From an uncultured Fluviicola sp. (lineage in GTDB: Bacteria; Bacteroidota; Bacteroidia; Flavobacteriales_D; Crocinitomicaceae), in NCBI GenBank assembly GCA_913009205.1, contig CAJVYC010000001.1, positions 1 to 64,000 on the forward strand: a DNA stretch of 64,000 bases, written 5' to 3'. The stretch's first letter is position 1, and every line of letters begins with the position of its first letter. Shown in pieces: positions 54,401-63,463 of the stretch. Position numbers and translations under genes: made by a program. The notes beneath the pieces were generated by a model, which saw only the letters and a program-made list of their open reading frames with translations, searched no databases and was not told where the DNA came from.

Positions 54401-56683
54401 TTATGACCGTTTCTTCCCTTTTTTAGGATGGTAAAAAAGGAAGATTAAAACTGGCAACAAAGTCAAATCGGCTATCAGAGCTACTAAAAGGGCTAGACAA
54501 AGCATAACGCCCAAATAGAATGTTCCCAAGAAGCTCGAAAACACTAACAATGCAAATCCTGAACACAGAATCAGCGTTGTAAGAATCATTGCTTTTCCGG
54601 TTGTCAAATAACTGCGTTTCAACGCGTACATTTTAGTTCTGCCTTTCATGAGCTCGAACTTAAACTTCCCGAGAAGGTGTATGGTATCATCGACAGCAAT
54701 CCCAAATGCAATGGTAAAAATAATAGCTGTTGATATTTTCAACTCGACTCCCAAATACCCCATAACACCTGCAATAAAAACGAGCGGGACAAGATTCGGA
54801 ACAATGCTAATCAATAAGATGGATACTGATCTGTAGATAATCCCCATCAATAAGGCGACAATTAAAATTGAAACCAATAATCCCTTAACAAGACTTGTTG
54901 AAAGGTAACTGAGGTTTTTATCAATCAAATGCGCAGTACCCGTTATTTTATAATCAATTTTTCCATTCAATGTTTTGGTCTCCAAATACTCGCGCAAATA
55001 CTTATCCATTTCGGTGACTCTGATGTTCCCCAAATCTCCAATCGTTCCGCTAATCCTGGTCATTTGTTCGGTTGAATCAACCATTAATCGATAAATGCCT
55101 TCGGCGCTCTTACTTTTAAAACCGCGTTTAAGATCCCGCCACTTACTGCTCTGTTTTGGCAATGTATAATACTCAGGCAATCCTGAATACATACTTCGGT
55201 GGCCAATTTTAATGGCAGTAACTAACGAATTTTTGATTGTTAAACTGTATTCGTTTTTCAAATAGTGCTCAACGGTATCGATAGTTCTTAGAACATCTTT
55301 ATCCCAGACGTTAATTGATGTGTCCTTTATAGTTATCGCAAGTTCAACAGGTCGTATTCCACCATAATGGGAATCCAAATAATTAAAATCTTGCTTTAAT
55401 GGCTCACTGTCACTCAAATCGTCCATCAATAAATTGTTCGTCTTAATCTGAAACAATCCATAAACGCAAATCCCCATTACAGCGGCACTAATTACCAAAA
55501 CCCTCCCACGACGGCGAAGTGCAATGATGAACCATTTTTCCAATCTCTTTTTCCAGAAATGATCTTTTTTCTGTTTGCGAACACGCTCCGGCCCTGGAAA
55601 GAAAATGAACAATGCAGGCAAAGTGATAAATGTTAAAACAAAAGCAATCAGCACTCCAATACCCATTACAACACCAAATACCTGTATGGGTTGAACGCGA
55701 ACAAAAACCAAAGAGAAGAATCCAATTGAAGTCGTGACTGACGTTAACAACGTTGCCATTCCAACTTCTTGAACAGATAATTTTATTGCATCCAAAGGTG
55801 TATCCTCCGTTCTTAAAGCATCCAAATAACGAGACACAAGGTGTATCACATCAGACATCGAAACAACAAACATTACAGATGGAAGAACGGTAAGTATGAT
55901 ATTAATTGGCTCTTTGAACAGCCCCATCATACCTATTAACCAAAGCATTCCAGTGAAAATCACAATCTGAGGAATTAAAACTCCCCAAATCGATCTAAAA
56001 GCAATGACTAGAAATAACATGACAAGAACAGCACTCAATGACAAAAACAGTAGAATCTCTTTCAACATCTTATCGATATAGTACTTCTGTCCAATTGTTC
56101 GTCCAGCGATTCGCATCCTCTGAAAATTATACTGATCCGCCTTAGCATTTAGATTATCAATCAGTTTATCACTCTTCTTTTTTGATAAAAAATCTTCGTG
56201 CTTTACAAACAAACAAATCGATTTCCCGTCTTCAGAAATAAAAGAATTAACAAGTTCGGGCTTGCTGAATATATTTATGGAATCTCTCTTTAAATCTAAG
56301 CTTTCGAAATCAATCAGTGGACGTGATGAAACTTTTGCTCGAATAAAGAGCTCTTGCATATTTGTTATTGAAGCCACCGAATCGACATTATCGATTTCTT
56401 TCAATTCTTCGGTGAACTTATCAATCTTCTTTAAAAAATCTTTGTCAAATACTCCTTTATCTCTCTGAATTGCTAAAAGAAGGAAGTCATTGTCCGATTG
56501 AAATTTCTGTCTGTACTCCAGAAAGAACTCTGTTTCAGGGTCACTTGTAGGATAAAATTTCTCGAAATCATAATCCAACTCAACCCTAGAGGCTTGATAT
56601 ACAAAGAAGAGTGTAAGAACCAGAAGCCCCCCTAATACTAATTTAGAATACTTTCTAAATGCTTTTTCACCAATGTTTTTCAA
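54401..56683 (-). CDS. MMPL/RND-superfamily exporter
   Basis: 760 residues. Twelve helices in two sets, each preceded by a large periplasmic loop; after the first helix VSRVELDYDFEKFYPTSDPE-like loop sequence appears (VELDYDFEKFYPTSDPETEF). Motor-like helices contain GIAVDDTIHLLGKF in the second half and VSMSDVIHLVSRYL in the first, both typical of MMPL proteins. Such pumps move lipids, hopanoids or hydrophobic compounds with the proton gradient. No membrane-fusion partner is adjacent, so substrate is open. Confidence 0.9.
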   Translation of the reverse strand: MKNIGEKAFRKYSKLVLGGLLVLTLFFVYQASRVELDYDFEKFYPTSDPETEFFLEYRQKFQSDNDFLLLAIQRDKGVFDKDFLKKIDKFTEELKEIDNVDSVASITNMQELFIRAKVSSRPLIDFESLDLKRDSINIFSKPELVNSFISEDGKSICLFVKHEDFLSKKKSDKLIDNLNAKADQYNFQRMRIAGRTIGQKYYIDKMLKEILLFLSLSAVLVMLFLVIAFRSIWGVLIPQIVIFTGMLWLIGMMGLFKEPINIILTVLPSVMFVVSMSDVIHLVSRYLDALRTEDTPLDAIKLSVQEVGMATLLTSVTTSIGFFSLVFVRVQPIQVFGVVMGIGVLIAFVLTFITLPALFIFFPGPERVRKQKKDHFWKKRLEKWFIIALRRRGRVLVISAAVMGICVYGLFQIKTNNLLMDDLSDSEPLKQDFNYLDSHYGGIRPVELAITIKDTSINVWDKDVLRTIDTVEHYLKNEYSLTIKNSLVTAIKIGHRSMYSGLPEYYTLPKQSSKWRDLKRGFKSKSAEGIYRLMVDSTEQMTRISGTIGDLGNIRVTEMDKYLREYLETKTLNGKIDYKITGTAHLIDKNLSYLSTSLVKGLLVSILIVALLMGIIYRSVSILLISIVPNLVPLVFIAGVMGYLGVELKISTAIIFTIAFGIAVDDTIHLLGKFKFELMKGRTKMYALKRSYLTTGKAMILTTLILCSGFALLVFSSFLGTFYLGVMLCLALLVALIADLTLLPVLIFLFYHPKKGKKRS

Positions 56684-56753
56684 TTACCAATCGTTTTATG
56701 GATAGCAAATATACTCCTTTGCTGCAAAGTTGGTGTCCATTCATCACATTAGC

Positions 56754-56784
56754 TTGGCTTGGACACCGAAAATTATTAAGTTTG
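56754..56784 (+). promoter_or_regulatory. Bacteroidota-type promoter (TTG-N20-TAAGTTTG)
   Basis: TTG at 56754-56756 and TAAGTTTG at 56777-56784 match both elements and the spacing; the T9SS protein gene starts 17 bases downstream. Confidence 0.6.
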
Positions 56785-56800
56785 AGCAAATTAAATTATT

Positions 56801-57829
56801 ATGAAAAAAATACTACTATCCACTTTTCTATTCGCGTCTGTATCTGCTAACGCTCAAATGACCTCAGCAAACGAACCCGCGATTGGAGAAACGTCTACTA
56901 TGTTTTTATGTGACTCTTTATCTGATAACCTTAATGCTATATCAGGTTCTGGTGTTACTTGGGACTATACAGGTCTAAATGGATATCAAGGTGAGACAAG
57001 AGTTGTTGATGTAGTTGATCCAGCTTCTACTCCTTTCGCAGCAAGTTACCCTGCGTCTACAAAAGCATTTCAAGTTGAAAACACATTAACTACGTATTTC
57101 ACTTCAACAGCTTCTGAACGAGTTTCTCAAGGATTTCAATTCAATGAAGCTAGTTTCGGAGATGTTCTTGCAACTTATACAAACGATGAACAAACAATGG
57201 TAACATATCCATTCGCTCTTGGTGGTTTAATTGTAGATGCTTACGATGGAAATGTTGATTACACTTTTAATGGATTCCCCGTTTCTGAAACTTTAACTGG
57301 TACTGCATATTCATGGGTTGACGGTCAAGGGACTTTGGATTTGCCAAATGGTATTTCTCTTCCAAACGTAATTCGTTACAAATCAATTGATACCGCAGCA
57401 ACAATCGTTCCTTTACTTGGAGCTGCAGAATTAATGAAAACTCAATATGAGTATTACGACTACACTGATCAAAACCTTCCTATTTTCATTCACACAACAA
57501 TTAGCTTGGCATTGCCAGGGGGTGGACTTCCATTAGCTGAATTGTCATTGGTTCTTTCAAAATACGAAGCAAATTACGCTTCGATTGATGATATCAATAA
57601 ATTCACATTCAATGTATTCCCTAACCCTGCTAAAGATATGATTTCAGTGAAAGGTAACTTCTCTGCAGAAGCAACAGGATCAATCATTGACCAAAGTGGT
57701 AGAGTTTTAGAAACAATAAATATTCAAAGCGGACAATCAATTAATATTTCTGATTTAGCGACTGGATCTTACTTCTTCACTATCCAAGACAGCGGATTTA
57801 TCACCACGAAAACAATCGTTAAGAAATAA
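56801..57829 (+). CDS. T9SS-sorted secreted protein
   Basis: 342 residues. Signal peptide MKKILLSTFLFASVSANAQ, then a roughly 240-residue beta-rich region of unrecognised family (GVTWDYTGLNGYQGETRVVD, ASERVSQGFQFNEASFGDVL, AYSWVDGQGTLDLPNGI with NVIRYKSIDTAATIVP) and a T9SS type A tail from about 268 (FNVFPNPAKDMISVKG ... GSYFFTIQDSGFITTKTIVKK). Related proteins are common in flavobacteria with a DUF-type beta domain and no known role. It has a good promoter and a terminator, so it is a one-gene unit, likely well expressed. Confidence 0.88.
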   Translation: MKKILLSTFLFASVSANAQMTSANEPAIGETSTMFLCDSLSDNLNAISGSGVTWDYTGLNGYQGETRVVDVVDPASTPFAASYPASTKAFQVENTLTTYFTSTASERVSQGFQFNEASFGDVLATYTNDEQTMVTYPFALGGLIVDAYDGNVDYTFNGFPVSETLTGTAYSWVDGQGTLDLPNGISLPNVIRYKSIDTAATIVPLLGAAELMKTQYEYYDYTDQNLPIFIHTTISLALPGGGLPLAELSLVLSKYEANYASIDDINKFTFNVFPNPAKDMISVKGNFSAEATGSIIDQSGRVLETINIQSGQSINISDLATGSYFFTIQDSGFITTKTIVKK

Positions 57830-57851
57830 GTATTTTCGATTTATAAAATAG

Positions 57852-57892
57852 AAGCTCCTATTTCTCATTCATTGAGCAATAGGGGCTTTTTA
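57852..57892 (+). terminator. Intrinsic terminator
   Basis: The stem AAGCTCCTATT/AATAGGGGCTT (one G-U pair) with a 15-base loop is followed by a run of T. It lies 23 bases after the T9SS protein gene. Confidence 0.88.
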
Positions 57893-57951
57893 ATGATCAG
57901 GGTGTTACGCTCGACAACGTTTCTTTATTATATTCGTGCAACGATTCGTCT

Positions 57952-60234
57952 ATGAGAAAATTTTATCTATTAATTGTCCTGTTTTTATCTTTCAATTCGT
58001 CCGCTCAAATCAATGAGGGCTTGAATCCAGAGGAAAGAGCTTATTTATTTCATGTTGTTAAAAAGAGTCCCATTCTGGATAATAATTTCGGTCGCTACTT
58101 TGATTACCAAGGGCCAGAAATAACTTTCCCAAACAGAACAATTAATTACGACTCAATAGAGATCTTAATTATCAACCAACCCGATTTACTTGTTATTCGT
58201 AAGGAGGAAATTGCAAAATCAGCGAAAGGACTTATCGCGGAAGCGGCAAATAAAATGGCAATTTGGGAACTAAACAAAGCCCTTTTAGCAAAGCGATCAG
58301 TTGCGGGCAAATTAAAGCAATATCAAAATGAGTTCAACCGATTCAATGATTTTCTAAAAGAAGAACTTCCTGCTAGTGCGTATCGAATGAAAGACGGTGT
58401 AAATGAACCTCACCCTAAAATTTATACTATTATAAACCCCGGTTTATCTGCAGATGAAAAGGTAGCTCAAATCAATGTAATGCGCTTTTTAACGATTGAT
58501 GAGCAGTTGCTTACATTGAGTGCAATCAACCATGCAATTAACGCATATACGGGAGAACGCGCGCTAGAAATCTACCTTCATTTAGGTGGAAAAGTAGAAC
58601 ATTTTTCAAACGTATTGATTGCTGCAGGCGATGGAAGCGGTACTTCTGGACTTCTTGAAGAACGTGAAAAAGACGAGCGTGGACGTTGGAATAAAGGGTT
58701 GCCAAAAGCTGTAGGTTTGTTTCCATATCAATTAACGATTGATCGAAAAGTGGTTAAACGAAAAACCATTGAAAAAATAGAGACAAGAAGAATGGCGGAA
58801 GAAGTATTTTTCACGCCAGGAAATAATTTGCATACCAATATCCACTTGGATGTTTGGGGATACAATTCCGAAAAACAAACGACAGTCGTTATTGAAAAGA
58901 ATGGGTTGACTTATCACCTATTTGGTTCTGGTGAAACGCGTTTTCTTTCTCCAGATTCTTCTTTCGCAAATGGCGCAACATTCCAGTCAATTATAAACGA
59001 TTTAAAATTCAATAAGATTGCGGATTTGACTGATAAAATTTCAGGAAAGCGTGGATATGATTATTGGATTGAATATAACAAGAAGAAACAAGACGCGACA
59101 GAAATGAAGCTTCAGAAGAAAGAAAAAGAATATGCTGACTTGGGCTACACGCCAATATCTACGAATAAAAAAGCTTCAAGAAGTGTAAAGAAATCGAAGA
59201 GAAAAGCGATTAAATCTGGCGCTGGTGGATTTGATGCTACACCTACGACCAACTCGCAAAGATCAGATAGAAAGAAACTTCAAAATCAAATCGTTCATTT
59301 ATTCGGACTCTTTGAAGCGTACAAGGCCAAAATCAAACAATTAAAAATCGAGAAAGAAAAAGCAATTGATAAAAGAGCGATTCTAGAACGTAGGCTGGAC
59401 GAGTTCAAACAGTGGATGGGCAGAGATTGGGCAACTTACGAAGAGAAAGATGGCTTTTACATGTTTGAGGATTCAAGTACCTTCGATATTCTTACGCAAG
59501 AATTTCAATTTAAGCCAACAAAGGAGGCTGAAGAATTTGAAGTTCGTTTGATTGCAATTCCAGAATCATGCCTTTCTAAATCAGCGGATGAGGTAATGCT
59601 TCACATTAATGTAATGGATGCAAAACCAAATTACGATGCGAGAATTAACTTAGAGTTGAATGATGTTTTTGCTTCTGATAAATGGGAGTTGCCGCGTTCC
59701 CTATTTTCACTTGAGGACAGTGTTTCCGTTCAAGTATTTTTTGAAGGGCTATTGAATAAAAAGACAAAGTTTAGCATGACTGCCCGTGGTCAAGGAATAG
59801 GCAAATGGAACGGAAGTCAAACCATCAAAGATTACAAACCAGTGGAGCTTTCAAGCTATCCTGGAAACGTATCTAAAACGAAGATGGATTCCACTTTTTT
59901 AAGATTGCGTAAATCTGAAGTTATGATTAAGTTAAATAGATCTATCAGTATGGAAATCAATTCATATACTGATCAAGTGAAGTCAAACATCACACCTCCA
60001 AATTCGGAAATTGAAGTTGCAATGAAGAAATATGGACTATCTAAAAATGAAGTTTTATCAGCGCTTAGAACAGCAGAAATAATGAGAGTATTGAAAGCAG
60101 AATTGAATGTTTTAGCGGGTCAGTATTTATCTCGTGAGCAAGCCAAAATTGTGATTGATCGATTTAACAAAGCTTGGGAAAAAATACGAATTAGCGTTGG
60201 ACGAACTTCATTCAAGCTCTCCGGGTTGATTTAG
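57952..60234 (+). CDS. Large exported protein of unknown function
   Basis: 760 residues. A signal peptide (KFYLLIVLFLSFNSSAQ) leads into a domain at about 25-380 (NPEERAYLFHVVKKSPILDN, IYTIINPGLSADEKVAQINV, then HTNIHLDVWGYNSEKQTTVV). A lysine/serine-rich linker at about 390-435 and a coiled-coil-prone stretch at about 440-490 (KLQNQIVHLFGLFEAYKAKI) separate it from a beta-rich C-terminal region. No T9SS tail and no lipobox are visible, so it is probably periplasmic. I recognise no family. It converges with the helicase gene, overlapping by 27 bases at the 3' ends. Confidence 0.8.
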   Translation: MRKFYLLIVLFLSFNSSAQINEGLNPEERAYLFHVVKKSPILDNNFGRYFDYQGPEITFPNRTINYDSIEILIINQPDLLVIRKEEIAKSAKGLIAEAANKMAIWELNKALLAKRSVAGKLKQYQNEFNRFNDFLKEELPASAYRMKDGVNEPHPKIYTIINPGLSADEKVAQINVMRFLTIDEQLLTLSAINHAINAYTGERALEIYLHLGGKVEHFSNVLIAAGDGSGTSGLLEEREKDERGRWNKGLPKAVGLFPYQLTIDRKVVKRKTIEKIETRRMAEEVFFTPGNNLHTNIHLDVWGYNSEKQTTVVIEKNGLTYHLFGSGETRFLSPDSSFANGATFQSIINDLKFNKIADLTDKISGKRGYDYWIEYNKKKQDATEMKLQKKEKEYADLGYTPISTNKKASRSVKKSKRKAIKSGAGGFDATPTTNSQRSDRKKLQNQIVHLFGLFEAYKAKIKQLKIEKEKAIDKRAILERRLDEFKQWMGRDWATYEEKDGFYMFEDSSTFDILTQEFQFKPTKEAEEFEVRLIAIPESCLSKSADEVMLHINVMDAKPNYDARINLELNDVFASDKWELPRSLFSLEDSVSVQVFFEGLLNKKTKFSMTARGQGIGKWNGSQTIKDYKPVELSSYPGNVSKTKMDSTFLRLRKSEVMIKLNRSISMEINSYTDQVKSNITPPNSEIEVAMKKYGLSKNEVLSALRTAEIMRVLKAELNVLAGQYLSREQAKIVIDRFNKAWEKIRISVGRTSFKLSGLI

Positions 60235-61647
60235 AAAAAACTCATCCGAGAAATTCACTAAAAAAACTTTATCAACGGCTCTCGTTAAAGCTGTGTATAA
60301 CCAACGATAATAGTCAGGACCTAAAATATCATCATTGATAAAACCTTGGTCAATAAATACGTTTTGCCATTGCCCCCCTTGTGATTTATGACACGTCACC
60401 GCATACGCATATTTAACCTGAAGTGCGTTAAAGTAGGGATCCTTTAAAATTGCCTCGTAGCGTTCTTTCTTGTTCTTTTTATGGATGTAATCTTGTTCCA
60501 CTTCGAAAAAGAGTTCTTTCATTCTATTTCTCGCCATTGAAGGCCCTTCACTTAGCAACGATTCTGTGTGAATAATCAACTCCACATCTCCTGCCTCTTC
60601 ATAATCGACGAAATTGACAATTAATGTGGCAAACTCAAATCCGTACAATTCTTCCATTTTCAGAATCCGTCGAACTGTAAACAACTCACCGTTGGCGATA
60701 AATCCCATTTTCGAATCATCGCCCATCCAAAAATAATTGTTTTTTACCACCATCAGGCAATCACCGCTGCAGAGCTTCTCTTCAAACCATAAAATCCGTC
60801 CTCGAATTTGCTGATTGTATTCGTTTGCTCTTTTGTTAGAACGCGTAATTAAGATCGTGTCCTCTACTCCATACTTGTTCATGCTTGATTCAAGCTCGTC
60901 TTGCAACTCCAATCCATTCAATCGAATTAAGTCACCTCCTGGCTTTAAATCAAACTTTGGATAATCTACCCAATCTGTATTTCTTAGTAACGTGGCATTG
61001 CGCAAAACTTCAGAATCTTCTGCCTGCCTCAAGACTTCTGTCAATTTAAAGAAAGAACAATTAATCGCGGGAAAATGATTTTCCAGGTATTCAATATTCA
61101 ACGCTGGTGAATGATCGCTTCCGACGGGTGCCAATTGACCTTCATCGCCCATCAATATTAGCTTACAACCAGCCCCCGAATAAACAAACTCAAATAAGTC
61201 TTCAAGTAAATTTCGAGCGCTTACACTTCCGTCCGATTGCATTGAAAAATCCCCGATCATTGAAGCTTCGTCAACGATAAAGACAGTGTTTTTAAATAAA
61301 TTGGGTTGCAAACTGATTGGAGATCCTAAATCTGTCTTTGATTTTCTTCTGTAAATTTGTTTGTGAATAGTAAAAGCGTCTGTCTTTGATTTTAAACTGA
61401 AAACTTTTGCCGCTCGTCCAGTTGGTGCCAAAAGTTTCACCTTCACTTTGTATTCTTGTAACGCTTGAACAAAGGCTCCAAGAACAGATGTTTTGCCCGT
61501 CCCTGCATATCCGGATAGAACAAAAAGCTCTTTTGTGTCTCCTTTTCGCAAAAAAGCTTCCAATTCCCAAAATAATTCGGATTGATGTTGTGTTGGAATT
61601 AAACCAAATTTATTTTTTATTTTTTCCTGAAAGGGGCTTGTATTCAT
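60208..61647 (-). CDS. RecD/Pif1-like ATP-dependent DNA helicase
   Basis: 479 residues, superfamily 1B. Walker A LSGYAGTGKTSVLGAF near residue 44, motif Ia LLAPTGRAAKVF, Walker B VFIVDEASMIGD near 126, LILMGDEGQLAPVGSD near 162, and the C-terminal UvrD_C_2 motif YAVTCHKSQGGQWQNVFID near 425 with TALTRAVDKVFLV. It lacks the long RecD2 N-terminal extension, so it is a compact RecD-like helicase of the type common in Bacteroidota. A role in recombination or repair is inferred. Convergent overlap with the 760-residue gene. Confidence 0.92.
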   Translation of the reverse strand: MNTSPFQEKIKNKFGLIPTQHQSELFWELEAFLRKGDTKELFVLSGYAGTGKTSVLGAFVQALQEYKVKVKLLAPTGRAAKVFSLKSKTDAFTIHKQIYRRKSKTDLGSPISLQPNLFKNTVFIVDEASMIGDFSMQSDGSVSARNLLEDLFEFVYSGAGCKLILMGDEGQLAPVGSDHSPALNIEYLENHFPAINCSFFKLTEVLRQAEDSEVLRNATLLRNTDWVDYPKFDLKPGGDLIRLNGLELQDELESSMNKYGVEDTILITRSNKRANEYNQQIRGRILWFEEKLCSGDCLMVVKNNYFWMGDDSKMGFIANGELFTVRRILKMEELYGFEFATLIVNFVDYEEAGDVELIIHTESLLSEGPSMARNRMKELFFEVEQDYIHKKNKKERYEAILKDPYFNALQVKYAYAVTCHKSQGGQWQNVFIDQGFINDDILGPDYYRWLYTALTRAVDKVFLVNFSDEFFLNQPGELE

Positions 61648-61790
61648 GGATTAAGGCTAGTTCGATAAAGGTATTAAGATTTATGATAACGTTTCATTGA
61701 TTGAATGGTAAAAAAAAACTATTGTATGACGTTTGGTGGAATTTAAAAAATAGTAGTTTTGTTAACCTCTTAAAATGTAAATAAGAAATT

Positions 61791-62696
61791 ATGATTGACA
61801 ATGTTTCTCTGTTTTTTAAAAAATATTTCGTTCCAACTGTATTTGTTGTACTTGGAATTGCAATTATCGTTCTTGGTATAGCCAAAGATCAAGGCGCAAT
61901 ATTTATGTTCTCAGCTGTTTTAATGTTTGGAGCAGGAGCTATCAGTATACTTTATAGCTTGGGAAGGCTAAAACCACGTCTCGTCTACATAATAGGTGCT
62001 GTAATGGGCTTAATTGCTGTTTTCACACTGTACATGTCTTGGGATAGCGTTGCAACAACACAGCAATACAATGAGAGAAGCATGAAATGTCAACTTAAGG
62101 CAAAACAGAACTTAACAGACATTTCGTACATTCAAAAATCTTACAAAGAAAAGAATGGTGTTTATTTGAAAGATTGGGAGTCACTTATTGAGTATGCGAA
62201 AACAGGAACTGTTCCTGAATACGTTTCAGAAGGTGTCGTTCCAAGTGTTCGTTTAAACGTTGAAGAAAGAGATTACTTGTATGGAGATGATCGTGCTCTT
62301 GATAAGAACATGACAGAAGTAGAGGCTTACCGTCTTTCACTTTGGAAAGAAGGACCGAGATACAATCAATACTTTTCAAATTTCGTACGAGACACGAATC
62401 AAGTGAGTCTTTTAAAATCAAAATTCGAAACACGTTCTTACCGTGAAGCAAGAATTAAAGATGAACTTGGAAAGTTTTATGTTGATTCATTACCATTAAT
62501 CCCTTACACAAATGGAAAATATATTTGGAAAATGGAAGTTAGAGATTCTATCTTTTTCAATGATATGACTGGACCCTCAATCTTCATTTCAGGATCACTT
62601 CCTTATGCAAAAGAAGAAGGGTCTGCTCGAAAAATATTTATGACTCTTGGTAAACTTACTACATTCGAGCATACGGGGTCTTGGGAAACTGAGTAA
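61791..62696 (+). CDS. Membrane protein with three helices and a periplasmic domain
   Basis: 301 residues. Three hydrophobic helices lie at about 14-32, 37-56 and 62-82, then a soluble domain of about 210 residues (NLTDISYIQKSYKEKNGVYL, YVDSLPLIPYTNGKYIWKME, GPSIFISGSLPYAKEE). The KNGVYLKDWESL segment resembles the region following pilin-like helices, but no pilin processing site is visible. It lies 2 bases before the DUF3822 gene and heads a DUF3822-rsmD operon; I recall this order as common in Bacteroidota. Function unknown. Confidence 0.82.
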   Translation: MIDNVSLFFKKYFVPTVFVVLGIAIIVLGIAKDQGAIFMFSAVLMFGAGAISILYSLGRLKPRLVYIIGAVMGLIAVFTLYMSWDSVATTQQYNERSMKCQLKAKQNLTDISYIQKSYKEKNGVYLKDWESLIEYAKTGTVPEYVSEGVVPSVRLNVEERDYLYGDDRALDKNMTEVEAYRLSLWKEGPRYNQYFSNFVRDTNQVSLLKSKFETRSYREARIKDELGKFYVDSLPLIPYTNGKYIWKMEVRDSIFFNDMTGPSIFISGSLPYAKEEGSARKIFMTLGKLTTFEHTGSWETE

Positions 62697-62698
62697 TC

Positions 62699-63463
62699 AT
62701 GAGAGGAAGTCATCTCGCTATTGAGATAGCATCAAACGCAGTTCGATTTGTTTCAATGAGAAACGAAACGGTTCTATCAAGGTTGGATCAAACAATTTCT
62801 GCTAAAACAGATTCTGAATCAAAAGAAGCGCTCAAAGCAATTTTCGAAGCAAACTCCTTTTTACAAGGTGATTTTGATGAAGTCACTGTGGCTTGGTGTA
62901 TTGATAAATCATCGCTAGTTCCCAATGCTGTTTTTAATGAGTCTAAGCCACTCGATATATTTCAATTGTGCTTTGGTAAAGACTCCAGAAAAAGCGAAAT
63001 CGATTACAACCGTATTTCAGAACTAAGCGTAATAAACGTTTACGAAGTTCCAAACTGGATCAAATCATTTTTCGTTATTCGATTTCCGAGAGTTGTCATT
63101 CAACACGCAGGAACACATATCGTAAGAAAAGCTCTTAATGAAAATGCATTCAAATTAAAAGCTACCATTGTTTGCTTTGAAAACTACTTTCGCTTAACAC
63201 TGGTGAAACACAATGCGCTTGAATTTTATTCCTCGTTTAGCTATCAATCCTCTGAAGACATTATTTATCATTTAAACTTTGCCTTACAGCAAAAAGAGTT
63301 TACAAATGAGAAAGGTGCGATTGAATTGGTTGCGGCAGTAGGATCAGAATCCAACCTCATCGATTCCATAGAAAAAGGATTGTTGAAAATTGGAGACTTA
63401 AAGAAAATGGCGGTATCAAAAGACAATGATCATCTTGCTAAATCCCAAATACTGTGCGTATAA
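62699..63463 (+). CDS. DUF3822 family protein
   Basis: 254 residues, no signal peptide. DUF3822 features include the N-terminal HLAIEIASNAVRFVSMR strand pair and VTVAWCIDKSSLVPNAVFNE, IKSFFVIRFPRVVIQHAGTH, SSFSYQSSEDIIYHLNFALQQ. The fold resembles actin-like ATPases of the PilM type, judged only from the alternating strands and glycine positions. It is almost always beside rsmD in this phylum, and here overlaps it by 10 bases. Function unknown. Confidence 0.85.
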   Translation: MRGSHLAIEIASNAVRFVSMRNETVLSRLDQTISAKTDSESKEALKAIFEANSFLQGDFDEVTVAWCIDKSSLVPNAVFNESKPLDIFQLCFGKDSRKSEIDYNRISELSVINVYEVPNWIKSFFVIRFPRVVIQHAGTHIVRKALNENAFKLKATIVCFENYFRLTLVKHNALEFYSSFSYQSSEDIIYHLNFALQQKEFTNEKGAIELVAAVGSESNLIDSIEKGLLKIGDLKKMAVSKDNDHLAKSQILCV

